Positions 45,562 through 57,299 of a DNA stretch of 64,000 bases are shown in pieces. The position numbers were made by a program, and so were the translations under genes. Under the pieces are notes generated by a model. It was not told the origin of the DNA and did no database searches. It saw only the letters and a list, made by a program, of their open reading frames with translations. The stretch spans positions 40,198,181 through 40,262,180 of the forward strand of contig NC_090186.1 of assembly GCF_024679245.1 (NCBI RefSeq), in the 5' to 3' direction. Position 1 is the first letter of the stretch, and each line of letters opens with the position of its first letter. This DNA is from Pseudorasbora parva (lineage: Eukaryota > Chordata > Actinopteri > Cypriniformes > Gobionidae).

Positions 45562-46138
45562 CTTTTTTCATGTCACTTTGATTTGTTGTTTTGCTCTTGC
45601 ATGTTGTTTTCCACTCTAATGCATGCTTTCTTACTAAAATTGCTTTTAATTGTGCTCAAATAATGAACATTGTAAAATACATTTTTCTCCGTACATAAAC
45701 GCAAAAACACATGCATTAAAAAAAATGCCAATTTAGACTTAAATAAACACTTTAAATAATATGATCCCTGTATAGTGTTTAAATCTGTGTAACATTAAAT
45801 TGAGATCTATAATCTTAAATATATAAATTGTCAAAGTTAATTCAGTCAGTCCAACTAGTGGCTTCTATAAGAACTCAGGGTTACAAGTTTTTAACATTGA
45901 CAAACTAAAGCAGGTCAACATAAGGTTAGATGAATGTCACAAGGGGATATAGGCCCACGTGGCCACATGAAGTGAAAAGCTTAAAAAATAGGATTAATTA
46001 AAAGCTTTTTATAATGTCAAATTTCATGCACTTGTAACGGCCACCTAATGTTAAATACTTTTCATGACATAAATGTTGATGTGGATTTAAGATGGTTTCG
46101 TCTATGGTGTACAGTGGGTTATTGTAGGTATGCTGTTC
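45562..46138. other. Intergenic, nothing recognised
   Basis: AT-rich 3' side of copy 5, unlike the flanks of the other TAAR13 copies. Confidence 0.4.
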
Positions 46139-46896
46139 TTAAAGGATTAGTTCACCCAAAAAAGAAAATTATTATTTTATTAATTACTCACCCTCATGTC
46201 GTTGGACACCTGTAAGACCTTCGTTCATCTTCGGAACACAAATGAAGATATTTTTGTTGAAAGCTGATGGCTGAGAAAGGCTTCAGAAAGGCCTTCATTG
46301 GCATTCAGTACATTCCCACTCACAAGACCCATAAAGGCACTAAAAACAGCAATACAAAGTCCATCTCACTACAGTGGCTGTACAATAATATTACAATGTG
46401 ACGCCAATAGGTATTGTACGCACAAAAATCAAAATAACGACTTTATCCACCAAGTTATTGACGTGAACTCGACGCATGCGCGAGAATATGACGCAGATCT
46501 GCCATTCAGATACATGACCCGGAAGAGGAGGAGCGCCGCTATCGTGTGAGTTCACGTCCAAGACCTACACGGAAGACAATAACTTGGCGGATAAAGTCAT
46601 TATTTTGATCTTTTTTGCGCACAAAAACTATTTTCGTCGCATTGTAACATTATTGTAAAGCCACTGTAGTGAGATGGACTTTGTATCGCTGTTTGTAGTG
46701 CCTTTATGGGTCTTGTGAGTGGGAATGTACTGAATGCCAATGGATGCCTTTCTGAAGCCTTTCTCAGCCATCAGCTTTCTACAAAAATATCTTCATTTGT
46801 GTTCCGAAGATGAACGAAGGTCTTATGGGTGTCGAACGACATTAAGGCAAGAAATTATTGAAATAATATTCATTTTGGGGTGAACTAACCCTTTAA
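46139..46896. mobile_element. TTAA-flanked foldback MITE (complete)
   Basis: TTAA at 46139-46142 and 46893-46896. Inside, AGGATTAGTTCACCC and GGGTGAACTAACCCT are inverted ends, and the long arms also pair (GTACATTCCCACTCACAAGA / TCTTGTGAGTGGGAATGTAC). No transposase, so it is piggyBac-like by its target site. Confidence 0.88.
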
Positions 46897-47159
46897 ATTC
46901 AAGAGCTAATTTTTTTTAACCGACAGATTGTCTTCTTCAGGTCAAAGCAACACAGAGAATGAGAATGACACCAACTTATAAGTTGAACCCCACCCATAGA
47001 CCGAAAACATTAAATTAGCCTAATGAGGCCAAATAAAATCAATTAACCAATAAGGCAATCATGTCTGCAGGATTGGGGAAACCAAGGTAATGAGCAAATA
47101 AAAAAGAAAAATGAGAAAACAGGATCTAAAAAGTTATTTCTGTGTATCTGGCGTGGCGT
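46897..47159. other. Intergenic
   Basis: Nothing recognised. Confidence 0.3.
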
Positions 47160-47620
47160 GGTAGACCATGTCGTGATGAGACGAGACTCTGGTGTGGCGA
47201 ACATGATGTGATGAGACGAGACTCTGGTGTGGCGAACATGATGTGATGAGACGAGACTCTGGTATGGTGCCAATGATATGATGAGACAAGACTCTGGTGT
47301 GTCGGCCATGACGTGATGAGATGAGACTCTGGCGTGGTGGCCATGATGTGATGAGACTCTGGCGTGGTGGCCATGACGTGATGAGACGAGACTCTGGTGT
47401 GTCGGCCACGACGTGATGAGATGAGACTCTGGCGTGGTGGCCATGATGTGATGAGACGAGACTCCGGCGTAGCGGCCATGACGTGATGAGGCGAGACTCT
47501 GGTATGGTGCCAATGATATGATGAAACAAGACTCTGGTGTGTCGGCCATGATGTGATGAGATGAGACTATGGCGGGGTGGCCATGACGTGATGAGACGAG
47601 ACTCTGGTGTGTCAGCAGGT
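47160..47620. repeat. 35-bp minisatellite open in three minus-strand frames
   Basis: Units like GATGAGACGAGACTCTGGTG repeat mostly at 35 bases (starts 47175, 47210, 47245), with a few shortened units. Because 35 is not a multiple of three, each unit is read in all three frames in turn, and all three minus-strand frames stay open for 350-500 bases. The proteins are therefore repeat artefacts. Confidence 0.88.
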
Positions 47621-47624
47621 GTCA

Positions 47625-48170
47625 CTAGGGAGCACTTCATCTCTACGCCAGAGAGATACTCGGGTGAACCAGAGATGTGTCAATCTTTTCTGACAAGATG
47701 CTCTTTGTTTTTCTCACTCCAACCAGCAACATTTTCCACAGAGAGTTCCAGATTGGCGTTAGTGCTGAACCTCCTGTCTGGACGTGCAGCTCGGTGGGGA
47801 GCAGCGGTGTGGGAAAACAAGGATCCATGCTGTTCCTCGTTCTATGCACTTGAGGAGGAGATGAGACGGATGTTTGCCCGGGCAGTGGCGGGCCGTGGGG
47901 CGGCCCGGAAAACTGTCTGATCTCCATCAAGGCAAGCATTCCATCTCTGACTACATGATCCAGTTCCGCACCTTAGCTGCTGAGTGCCGCTGGAACGAGG
48001 AGGTGCAGTAGGACCGATTCCTGCATGGGCTGGCTGACCGCATCGACCGCCAGCTGAGAGTAACTACAACATTGGCAACAAGGAATTGTTGGAAGTTAAG
48101 CTTGCATTGGAGTGTGTTTTGGATGTTCTACTCGTTGCTCCGGAGTCCCGTCTCCCGCCGATTCAGATAG
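47625..48170 (+). pseudogene. Ty3/gypsy (Sushi-like) gag fragment
   Basis: The frame 47561-47920 reads PERYSGEPEMCQSFLTRCSL, LVLNLLSGRAARWGAAVWEN and MRRMFARAVAGRGAARK, the typical capsid region of Sushi-type chromovirus gag. After a stop at 47920 the reading shifts, with recognisable RTLAAECRWNEE-like sequence near 47970. Broken by at least one frameshift and a stop. Confidence 0.8.
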
Positions 48171-48380
48171 CCCATTCAGCCCTGCATCACACCCCCGGCG
48201 TGCTCTCTCTGCCTGCCCGCTCTGCTGGTGCCTGATATTCAGCCTGCCTGTCCTATTGTGTTCCTGAGTATTCGTCACGTGTCTTCCAGCGACCTGTTTG
48301 TGTTCATACTGAACTTGAGTATAATAAACTGTTTAAATCTCGCACCTGGATTCTGTCTTTTTCCACCAGCGACCGTAACA
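48171..48380 (+). mobile_element. Probable LTR end after the gag fragment
   Basis: GAGTATAATAAACTG is a poly(A)-like site, and the stretch ends GCACCTGGATTCTGTC...CCGTAACA, a usual LTR end. The left boundary is unclear. Confidence 0.5.
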
Positions 48381-49001
48381 GCTGAAAAATTGCAAATGAT
48401 GACAAAATTAATATGTTTAATTAATAAATGGTGTATGCTTAATTTCATGTGTAGTAAACACATAACAAAAGTGCAATTCATTGTGATTTAAAAAAAATCA
48501 TTTGACAGCCCTAATTCTGTGTTATTTTCTCGTAGCATAAGATGAAAAATTAAATAAAGCCGTTGTCCCTGAGTTTAAGAAGGAACAATGAATTGATTGA
48601 TATTTTTTTATTTTTTTATCAATATGACAACATAAGATTAGCATTACATAATAGATTGTAGTTGCATGATAATTGAATGCATCTGAATCTTACTCAATTT
48701 TAAAGTAGGCCTACTATTTAAAAAATCGAAATCCAAAGCTGTTATGTTCACTTTTAACATAATATATCAACATAACTTTTTTTTAGATTTAAGAATTTAA
48801 AAGATCTGACATTTATTTCTTAATATTTAACATAATATTATTAAAATTTCTTCAAAATAATTTCTCTAGCAACTTTTTAGATTCTGAATCAACACTAGTC
48901 ATGTTTAGTTATAGCACATATAACAAAATTAAGAGGCCACAAACTCTCATGACTGGCTGATGTAATTCTTGGTCACTCCCATAAACAAGACCCTTTATTT
49001 T
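48381..49001. other. AT-rich upstream region of a class III receptor
   Basis: No gene. Contains T and A runs only. Confidence 0.35.
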
Positions 49002-49085
49002 AATATATAAGCAACCTTGCATTGAAATCATCTTTAGGATTTTGGATCTGCAGCCTTGAACATGAACATGGGCACTGAACATTAG
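49002..49085 (+). promoter_or_regulatory. TATA box and short upstream ORF
   Basis: AATATATAAGC (49002-49012) is a good TATA-like box, 83 bases before the receptor ATG. A tiny upstream ORF, ATG at 49062 to TAG at 49085 (seven codons), lies in the implied 5'UTR and could lower translation of the receptor. Confidence 0.45.
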
Positions 49086-49094
49086 ACTTTCTCA

Positions 49095-50093
49095 ATGGAA
49101 TTTCTTGAGGGTCACTGCTTTCCCCTCTGGAATACCAGCTGTTCTTTTGACTTTCATTTGAATTATGTCAATATGTTGTTGTTTTTGTACATATCTGCAA
49201 TCTCTGTGCTGACGGTGTGTGGAAACTTCCTTGTAATCATCTCCATAACCGTTTTCAAGCAGCTTCACACACCAGCCAACCTTCTCATCCTCTCATTGGC
49301 CTTATCTGACTTCTTGGTGGGAGTTTGTCTGATGCCGGTTGAAAGCATTAGGAGCATTAACTCGTGTTTTTATATGGGAAAGTCACATTGTACTATCTTT
49401 CATATAATTATGTCCATTCTTGGGTCTGCGTCCCTCATCAACATCATGCTTGTGGCTATTGATCGTTATTTTGCTGTATGTGATCCACTCCAGTATATGT
49501 CCAAAATGACAATGAGAAAAACAATGATCTGCATAAGTTTGGGATGGACTGCATCCATCGGTTATAATCTTGTACCAGTGTATTTAGGAAACTCAAACCG
49601 GACAGGGGCAATTGTGATCTGTCTAAGGGAATGTGCAGTGGCTGTCAGCAGCGCCTGGGGTCCGGCTGACTTAATAGTGAGCTTCATTGCTCCATGTTTA
49701 GTGATGTTAATTCTGTATGTAAAAATTCTCACAGTTGCCTTGAGACAAGCAAAAGTCATCTCCAACTTTGCAAAGAAAAGAGTATCTCAGACAAATCTAA
49801 AATCATCCAGGAAATCGGAGATGAAGGCAACAAAAACATTGAGCACAATTGTTTTTGTGTATTTCATTTGCTGGGTTCCCTGGTATATATCTATGCTTAA
49901 TATGAAACAGTTTCAGACGTCATCTGTGAGCCTCTCTGCTTTACTGTGTTTATTTTACACTAATTCGTGCATCAACCCCTTTATATATGCAATATCTTAC
50001 CCCTGGTTCAAAAGGTCAGTGAAGCTTGTGATTAGCCTAAAAATACTGCAGGCATCACATAATCAGTTAAACTTATTTCCTGAAAGCTGTTAA
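49095..50093 (+). CDS. Class III trace amine-associated receptor
   Basis: Single-exon GPCR, 332 residues. TAAR features: CGNFLVIISI TM1, LALSDFLVG TM2, DRYFAVCDPLQY, CWVPWY TM6, and a TM7 NSCINPFIY...YPWF signature. Position 3.32 is Met106, so the classical amine anchor is lost. Asp192 is at 5.42 (Pro200 being 5.50). This is the layout of teleost class III TAARs, thought to bind amines in an inverted pose through the TM5 acid. A potential N-glycosylation site lies at Asn13 in the N-terminus (NTS) and another at Asn168. The individual orthologue cannot be named. It lies between the TAAR13 array and stx7l. Confidence 0.92.
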   Translation: MEFLEGHCFPLWNTSCSFDFHLNYVNMLLFLYISAISVLTVCGNFLVIISITVFKQLHTPANLLILSLALSDFLVGVCLMPVESIRSINSCFYMGKSHCTIFHIIMSILGSASLINIMLVAIDRYFAVCDPLQYMSKMTMRKTMICISLGWTASIGYNLVPVYLGNSNRTGAIVICLRECAVAVSSAWGPADLIVSFIAPCLVMLILYVKILTVALRQAKVISNFAKKRVSQTNLKSSRKSEMKATKTLSTIVFVYFICWVPWYISMLNMKQFQTSSVSLSALLCLFYTNSCINPFIYAISYPWFKRSVKLVISLKILQASHNQLNLFPESC

Positions 50094-50842
50094 TATGCAT
50101 TACAACAATTGTGTTGCATTGGTGATCTTTTTATAAAAGGGGGACTTCTATCTTTATAGGCCTACGTCCTTCATTCACTTTGTTTAGAATGACAGTTCAG
50201 ATAAAACATTAGAATTAGCAGATATTAGAGTGTGAAGAGTATACTGTAGCTGTATGTCTGCGTTATATCTGTAACTAGTTTGCAAAAATGTTTAAAAAAA
50301 ATAATAATAATAATAATAATTGGTGTAGAATAAATAAAAGGTAGGCCTAAGTGTTTAGAAGCAGCTACATAAATATTTTCAAATGTTTTATTTTCAACAA
50401 AAGAGCATGTATAAAGCCATATCTCACTGTACAACAAAACACATTTCACATGCCTCAACAAGACGGAACAAGAAAAAAAGAAAAGAAAATAGACAGAGGG
50501 TAGGCTATAAACATACAAATATTAGGCTATACATTTTGTACTATTACAATGGAGTGTTAAAACAAAAAATATACACTGAATGTAAGCACCATTATATAAT
50601 TTTATTTTATGTTATTTTTTTTAAGGAGGAGTCTATATTAATCGTTTTAAGTGCTTTATTGTTTTTAGATTTGACATCACATCTATATACATTTTAATCT
50701 CTTTTTCAAGGACAATAAAAAGAGGTTTGCTATTTGTAACTTGCATTTATGAATGTGAAATTTACATACAAATCTAATAAAATGTATAAAGTAGCCTACA
50801 AATGCTCATGTTTCCGAGCGCACGCGGAAGATTGAACAGACA
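50094..50842. other. Intergenic
   Basis: AT-rich; a short (AAT)n run near 50298. The open frames at 50225 and 50383 show no motif. Confidence 0.35.
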
Positions 50843-50903
50843 TCACGTGACTCAGGCGTCAAGAAATCAGCTGAGGGCTCGGAGTTTCACTCAGGAAATT
50901 CAG
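50843..50903 (+). promoter_or_regulatory. stx7l promoter E-box and non-coding first exon
   Basis: TCACGTGAC (50843-50851) is a palindromic E-box of the CLEAR type used by TFEB-family factors. A likely 5'UTR exon ends at 50903 with the donor CAG/GTAAAC. The acceptor is at 51731 and the next exon contains the ATG at 51761. No TATA box is visible. The exon's left end is unknown. Confidence 0.55.
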
Positions 50904-51760
50904 GTAAACTGGACAACGAAAGTAACTTTATATATCAAATTAAAAGACGTGTCATTATACACAGTGCAAGTGTGTTGACTTAATTCATAATAATCTTATG
51001 GGGGGACGTCAGTGATGAAATTGACAAGAGTCGCTGTTTCTTAAGTTCATTCAATGTGAAAGTCTGTGACAGCTCGTGATCTGAACATTTATTTAACACA
51101 ATACGGCAGTTTCACATCCCTGACCATTCTTGGCGTATTTGTTGTTTGTTTCAGTAAATATAAGAACTGCCTAGTTTTATAAATGAATATGTTTGGGCGC
51201 TGTGATTTCCGCATTCTTTCGTTTTACAGGTGCAGGTCGGTAAACATTACTAGTTAGCCTGCTAACGTATGAACAACACTATTCTAGCTTTTTCGCATTC
51301 ATATCTAACTACTAAGAGTTATTTCAGTAAAGCGAGGTACAAAGTCACACTATATGGGGTAAGTTGTCACACTGGGAACCATGAAGTAGGCTAACACATT
51401 ATATGCTTTAAAATAAATGTCAACAGTAAAATCATTATGGTAAAATAGCAAACGATTTGTTACCGCCTGTCCCGACAAAATTCAACATCTTTATTATACT
51501 CTTGTATGAATGTATGGACTATAGTACACACATGTAAATGTTATTGGAACAACAGAATTCACAAAACAATATTTTATGTTAATGTTAATTAAATATATGT
51601 GAAAAATTATAGTATATGATCATATCATATAAATTTATATCTTTAAAACAGCTGCTATGTATACAATTCATACAGAAAACGAGATAGTAGCCCTGAGAGT
51701 AAATGTGATTTAACATCTGTAATCTTTCTAGGTTTGGTGACTCATTCTGGGATCTCCATC

Positions 51761-54700
51761 ATGTCTGGGTTAAGCGGAGTTGATGCAAATTTGCTGGCAC
51801 AGTCTATAAGTTCAAATATCCAGAGAATAACACTGCTGAGTAAGGCAATTTTACTCAATACCTGCTTATGTATGTGATGTATAGACTGTTTGCATAAATG
51901 TTACATTAGAAGTGTGAGTATGAATCACTCATTTGGCCAAATACATTGTACATAACCATCCATTTTGGACTAAAACTGTCTGGAAGGTTGCTGGTTCAGT
52001 CCTTCTTAAACTTTCATTATTGTATATCTAGAGTAGTCTTCACTTGGGTCTTCAACCCTACCAGAAAGTTTCTATTGTCACAAATAAGTTCCTTGTGCAG
52101 TTGGCGTGCATTGCGCATAAATGTCCTTTGTATTTATGTAATGCAATTTAATGAGACTAGCCACATCTACAAATAACAACATATCAAATATAAGAGGATT
52201 CAAGAATAAAAGGATGGTTATGAAAAACCATAATACACACTTTTACATAACCTGATATCAGGGAGATGTGCTTAAAGGGATGGTTGCCCCTAAAATTAAA
52301 ATGATCCAATAATTTACTTGTATACAATTGTAAATGAAATCTTCTCAGCCAAATATAATCAGGGTTATATTAAAACATGTCCTTTCTAATCCAATGGCAG
52401 TGAATGGCAGTCCAAAATTTGAAGCCAAAAAAAGTGTATCCAACTTACGAAGAAAGTGTAACTCCTCACACTGTTCAAAGCCTTTACGCTACGTCCGATG
52501 TAATCTTGGTGCCAGTTTTTCTTTTTCCTGTAAGTTGAATACGAAAGACTGGTGGAAGCTAGATATTTTACTTTATAACTAAAATGTTAATATTACATTT
52601 TAAATATGGATATTTTTCTAACACAAACCCATTGATTCGCTTCAGAAGGCCTTTATTAAATCCCCTGGAGCTGTGTGGATTACTTTTATACTAGATGGAT
52701 ATACTATTTTTGGGGGCTTCAAATTTCAGGCTGCCAATATTATGCTTGGAAGAGCCAGGAGATTTTTTTAATATAACTCCGATTTTATTCATCTGAAAGA
52801 AGAAAGTCATATACACCTAGGATGGCTTGAGGGTGAGTAAATCATGGGGTAATTTAAATTTTTGGGTGAACTATCCCTTTAAAAGTGGTTATCCAGTTTG
52901 TTTAGGTTTTGCCTTTGTTTTTACCAGCTAATGAAATCCAGCAGATGATGAGACATTTTGGGACAGCACAAGACACGACTGTCCTGAGACAAACATTGTG
53001 AGTCAAATACAAGCAGCTAGTTCAGTTGCCTTCAATTTATCATGCATAAAATAAACAAAAACAGTTATATTATGTTAATTAAAATATACTTGTTTGTATT
53101 TGTCAAAACATACAGACGGGAGAAACAGCAGAATGTCAATCATCTCGCTAAAGTGACAGATAAATACATGAAAGATTTCAGCTCTTTACCTGTGACCACA
53201 GAACAGGTACACAATTCATGCTGGCCCACCATATTACCATATTTCAGCACATAGACGTATGCAATAATTCCCATGAAAGTACTAGTATGTTAAGATAGGC
53301 CTTAAACATTATTTATTATTATTTAACACATTAGATAAACACCAAAAAAGAAAATTCTATTATAATTTACTCACCTGTGTAACACAAAAAAATATATTTT
53401 GAAGAATGTTTTGGTTACCATTGACAGATTGTAATTTTTGGGGGAACTATCCTTTTCTTACACAGCGGCAAAGAAAAATCCAGCGAGAGCGTCTCATCGC
53501 TGAATTCTCCAACGCACTGGGCATTTTCCAGAAAGTTCAGCGCGAAGTAGCAAATAAAGAGAAGGAGTTTGTGGAGCGTGTCCGTGCAAGCTCAAGAGTT
53601 TCAGTAAGTTTCTTCTTTTACAATTGTAATGAAAGAATTACATGAATAAATTGATATTATCACCCAAAGTAGGTCAAATAGTTTATATAGTACATAGGGG
53701 TGTGGACAAGAAATTTAGTAACTTTTTAGACTTTCAGCCAACAGTCCGTGGGCATGATGGCTGAGACTAGGCTACATCTAATTTAGTATGACTGATAATC
53801 ACAATTTAGTTGCAGTACCATTCCATACTGCAGATGATAGTTTGTTTGAAGCATAAGTGTTTGGGTTTTTTTTGTAATAAATGGTGGCATATTGGCATGT
53901 TGTGATTTTCTCTAAGAATTTTCTCTTCCTGCCCACAGGGTGGTGATCTAGATGATGGCTTTGGAAGAATTGCATCACCCTTTAAAAGGTTAGACATTTT
54001 GAGAAGTTTTCTGCGCTGTAAAAGCAAATCCACTTTGCACGCACTTCAAAACAATGAGGACTTGTGCACTAATTGATATGGTAAAACCGACCTAATCATT
54101 ACTTTTTTTTTACATTGTGTTTACGAGTGCTGAGCAAGCCCCTGGAGTCAAAATTCAGATATGTAATGGCCGTATCATTTTTAACACAGCACTATAAGTG
54201 TTCAACTAATCACAACAGGCTAAGCCATCTGACCAATAAGAACAGAGCAGGTGGTCGGAAAGCAGGGGTTTAGAGAGAATGATTTATCAAAAAGTTTCAG
54301 ACACTGTGAGAAAAGGGGTGATGCTGAAATGTATATTATGAGGAAATGAAAGTTGACTTGAATCGGAGGCATGTAAACCTATTGTAGGAGATCTCAAAAT
54401 GAAAACCCTTTGAAATGGTATAATAGGACTTTAAATGCTTTTCCACCATCTTTGCTGACCTGTCACGTTTATGCATAACAAATAAATAAAAATGAACTTG
54501 AATGTGTGTCTCCAACTGTTCTCTGTGTGTGTTTTTAGTGAGATTCAGGCTCAAACTCAGAGTTATGAGGAGAACATCACAGAAGAAGATCTGCAGCTCA
54601 TTCAGGAGAGAGAATCAGCAATCAGACAGCTGGAGGTGAGACTCACTAGCTGCTTTTCCACTGTCAGGCCGGTGCAGGCCAGGGTTTTCAACAGGCCAAG

Positions 54701-57299
54701 CTGGGCGAATAGCTTCGTACCTGTAGCACCGAGCCCAAAACCACACTGCGTTTCCACCGTCAGGCTAGAAACTCTGCAGTGCTTCATTAAAACTCGGCTG
54801 TAATACACATCTCTGGAACCGCCCTTCGGATGAGACGTTAAACTGAGGTCCTGAGGTCATTAAAAATCCAATGGTGTTACCCCGGTGTCATGGCCAAATT
54901 CCCTCGATTGGCCCTTACTAATCATGGCCTCCTAATAATCCCCATCCGATGAATTGACAGTGGAAATGCGACTGGCCCTGGCATGCACTAGCACACCCGA
55001 TTTGGGACCGACAGTGGAAACGCGGCTAACCCCAATTCATCAAAGAAATTCTAATCTACGTGACAAGCATTCTGATAATGTAATTATAAATTATAAATAT
55101 GTGTGCAAGGTTTAGACATGTGTAAAACTCTTTCTTGTTTTTCAGTCGGACATCACAAATATTAATGACATCTTCAGAGATCTGGGCATGATGGTGCATG
55201 AGCAGGGAGACATGATTGGTGAGATATAACTAGATTTTTACACTTTCAACTGTGTGAGTGGCAACCTTGCAGAACTCTGGCACGATAATAGGATATACGC
55301 AAAGGTTGCGAGGGCATTGATAAATGGTTGCTGACCCAAGTTGCCCCCCGAATCTGTATTAGGCCTATATTGCTTTCTTTGAAATAGTGAGCCCAAATAA
55401 ACAAATGTTTCAAATGTTGTCTTGTGGACACAAGTTTGAAGGCTAAAGCATTAACTAAACAAACTGAACACTGATGTCTAACCAACTTGGCTCACACCAA
55501 ATACTTTAATGTGCTGATATATTTACTTTAATTGTTAAAAAGTATACTAATAAGCCACAATCGTATGGGCAGTAAATAAGTATCTGCTTCAGTTAGTGTT
55601 AGAGGTATTTTGGATTTTAGGAAATTGGAATTTTTATAACAATATTTTGCCTTTTTTCCCCCTGTATAATTGCAATTGTTTAGACTTGGCTCTGAGGGTG
55701 TGTGTGTGTGTTTAGTGATGAAACTCTTGGACAGGAAAGTGCAATTAAAGGTGTTAAAGGGAAAAGCAGATGCTGATAATGAAGACCTGCGAGGCTTCAC
55801 ACACACCAGCTCAGTGGGACTGTTTGTTCAAGCGCTAAACTTTTAATGACATGAGCTATTAGCAAGCACCTATTGGTGTTGTTTACATGTGATATTTCAT
55901 CCAATTTACAACAGTTTGCATCATTGTTTCTGCTGCCCTCCAAAACATTGAGATGCATACCTGAATGATGAAATATTGCTCACTAAGGGATTTTGAATGA
56001 AGTTCTGACAATCTGAGGGACTGTGCATTATCCTTAAGCAACATTTTTATTTTAAACAGAATCATAATTTTTTGATGCAAATAACGGAGTCTGAATATTT
56101 GATTAGTTCTCTACAAAACTGTAGGAAAGAAATGCATTTTGTTTAACTCCGAGATGTTTTATCTCCATCCCCTCTTGCAGACAGTATAGAGGCCAATGTA
56201 TCGAGCTCAGAGATCCATGTGCAGTCAGCAACACAACAGCTGAATAGAGCAGCAAGTTACCAGGTACATCACTCACCCTCACGTTAGCCTAAAGCTGTGT
56301 GGCTTTAATTCTTCTGTGGAGTACAAAAGGAGAAATTTAGCCCAAAGAAAGTAGATAGACACTATCAAGCTCCAAAAAGTTCAAAAAAAAAGCACCATGA
56401 AAATTGCCTAGATGACTTCTGCACTATATTCCAATTTTTCACAATACCTTCCAATACATTCAATAGCTTTGTTTCAGAAAGCGCATGCAAATTTAAGTTG
56501 TAATTTGCACTGATGTGTTTGATATGTTATACTTGTATGGCCTATGCTTATGTTACTTCAATGCTTTTACTTTTTTATATTTCAGCTCAAGTAGATGTCA
56601 ATTTTTTAATGAAATTACTATTCAATAATTACTACACTCCTGAACAAAATCTTAAGACCAGGGATGCATTTCAAGTTTTACACATTTCGCACTTGTGGAT
56701 CATAACCGGGTTGTAAGTGCTGCTTCAAAATGCCAAAAGAAGATCAAGATCTCCTGATTGCTTGTGCAGCTCAACAATCCTGCCACGTTCAAAGAGAGAA
56801 AGCCTTTTTGCCTTTGCCATCAGGAGATCTTGACAGTATGACTGCTTGAAGGACAAATGACATGAAAGCCATATTTTTGTGCAGATTTTACCTTTTTATG
56901 GCTATAGTCTTAAACTTTTGATCAGCTGATGAACAGCCTGTTTGAGTTTAAATGCAGTTTTCAATAAATTGCCTACTCTCTATTTTTTTGTCTCTTGCTC
57001 CTGTTTCTTCTTTTGGCATTTTGAAGCAGCACTTACAACCCGGTTATGATCCACAAGTGCGAAATGTGTAAAACTTGCAATGCATCCCCTGGTCTTAAGA
57101 TTTTGTTCAGGAGTGTATAGTTAATTAAATATACTGTTTTTGAAATGCTAAATTGACAACCATTAATATTATACTGATAACTAATTTCTTCTCCTTCCTA
57201 TAGACGTCATTCCGCAAGAAGATATTCATCTTCATCGCTGTTCTGGTTGCGTTGGCTGTCGTTATTGGTTTGATTATCTGGGCTTCTGTGAAAAAATAA
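51761..57299 (+). CDS. stx7l: Syntaxin-7-like Qa-SNARE, nine coding exons
   Basis: Coding exons by GT-AG boundaries: 51761-51839, 52928-52997, 53116-53206, 53466-53603, 53939-53988, 54539-54635, 55146-55218, 56181-56263, 57204-57299. They join in frame to 258 residues (human STX7 has 261). An N-terminal Habc-type helical region covers about residues 1-125 (ends [11 protein letters not shown]). The SNARE helix runs 160-227, with the zero-layer Gln195 in VHEQGD, followed by DSIEANV as in STX7. A C-terminal anchor spans 234-256 ([20 protein letters not shown]) with only two residues after it. The family acts in late endosome and lysosome fusion. The STX7 locus borders the TAAR cluster in other vertebrates, which supports the name. 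Introns hold several MITEs. The gene looks intact. Confidence 0.93.
52272..52882. mobile_element. TTAA-flanked MITE in an stx7l intron
   Basis: TTAA at 52272-52275 with AGGGATGGTTGCCCC and, at the other end, GGGTGAACTATCCCT followed by TTAA (52879-52882). Same family as 46139-46896 and 58148-58456. It lies in the intron before the exon at 52928. Confidence 0.82.
53341..53459. mobile_element. Degenerate MITE abutting an stx7l splice acceptor
   Basis: CACCAAAAAAGAAAATTCTATT through TTTACTCACC, and at the right TTTTTGGGGGAACTATCCTT, are the two ends of the TTAA family with substitutions. Its right end runs straight into CTTACACAG, the acceptor of the exon at 53466. Confidence 0.6.
54647..55028. 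mobile_element. TIR MITE with a nested SINE in an stx7l intron
   Basis: Ends TAGCTGCTTTTCCACTGTC and GACAGTGGAAACGCGGCTA form inverted repeats. Within it, 54812-54955 is the SINE tail (TTCGGATGAGACGTTAAACT; CATGGCCTCCTAATAATCCC), also seen at 18796. The SINE therefore inserted into the MITE. Confidence 0.75.
56635..57115. mobile_element. Tc1-type MITE with long inverted ends, in the last stx7l intron
   Basis: TA on both sides (56633-56634, 57116-57117). Ends CACTCCTGAACAAAATCTTA and TAAGATTTTGTTCAGGAGTG are perfectly inverted, and similarity goes on for roughly 110 bp (CACTTGTGGATCATAACC / GGTTATGATCCACAAGTG). No transposase. Confidence 0.9.

Noticed and set aside
54492..54803. 103-residue frame across an stx7l exon and a MITE
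   Set aside because: Only the exon 54539-54635 is real; the remainder reads into intron and transposon sequence.
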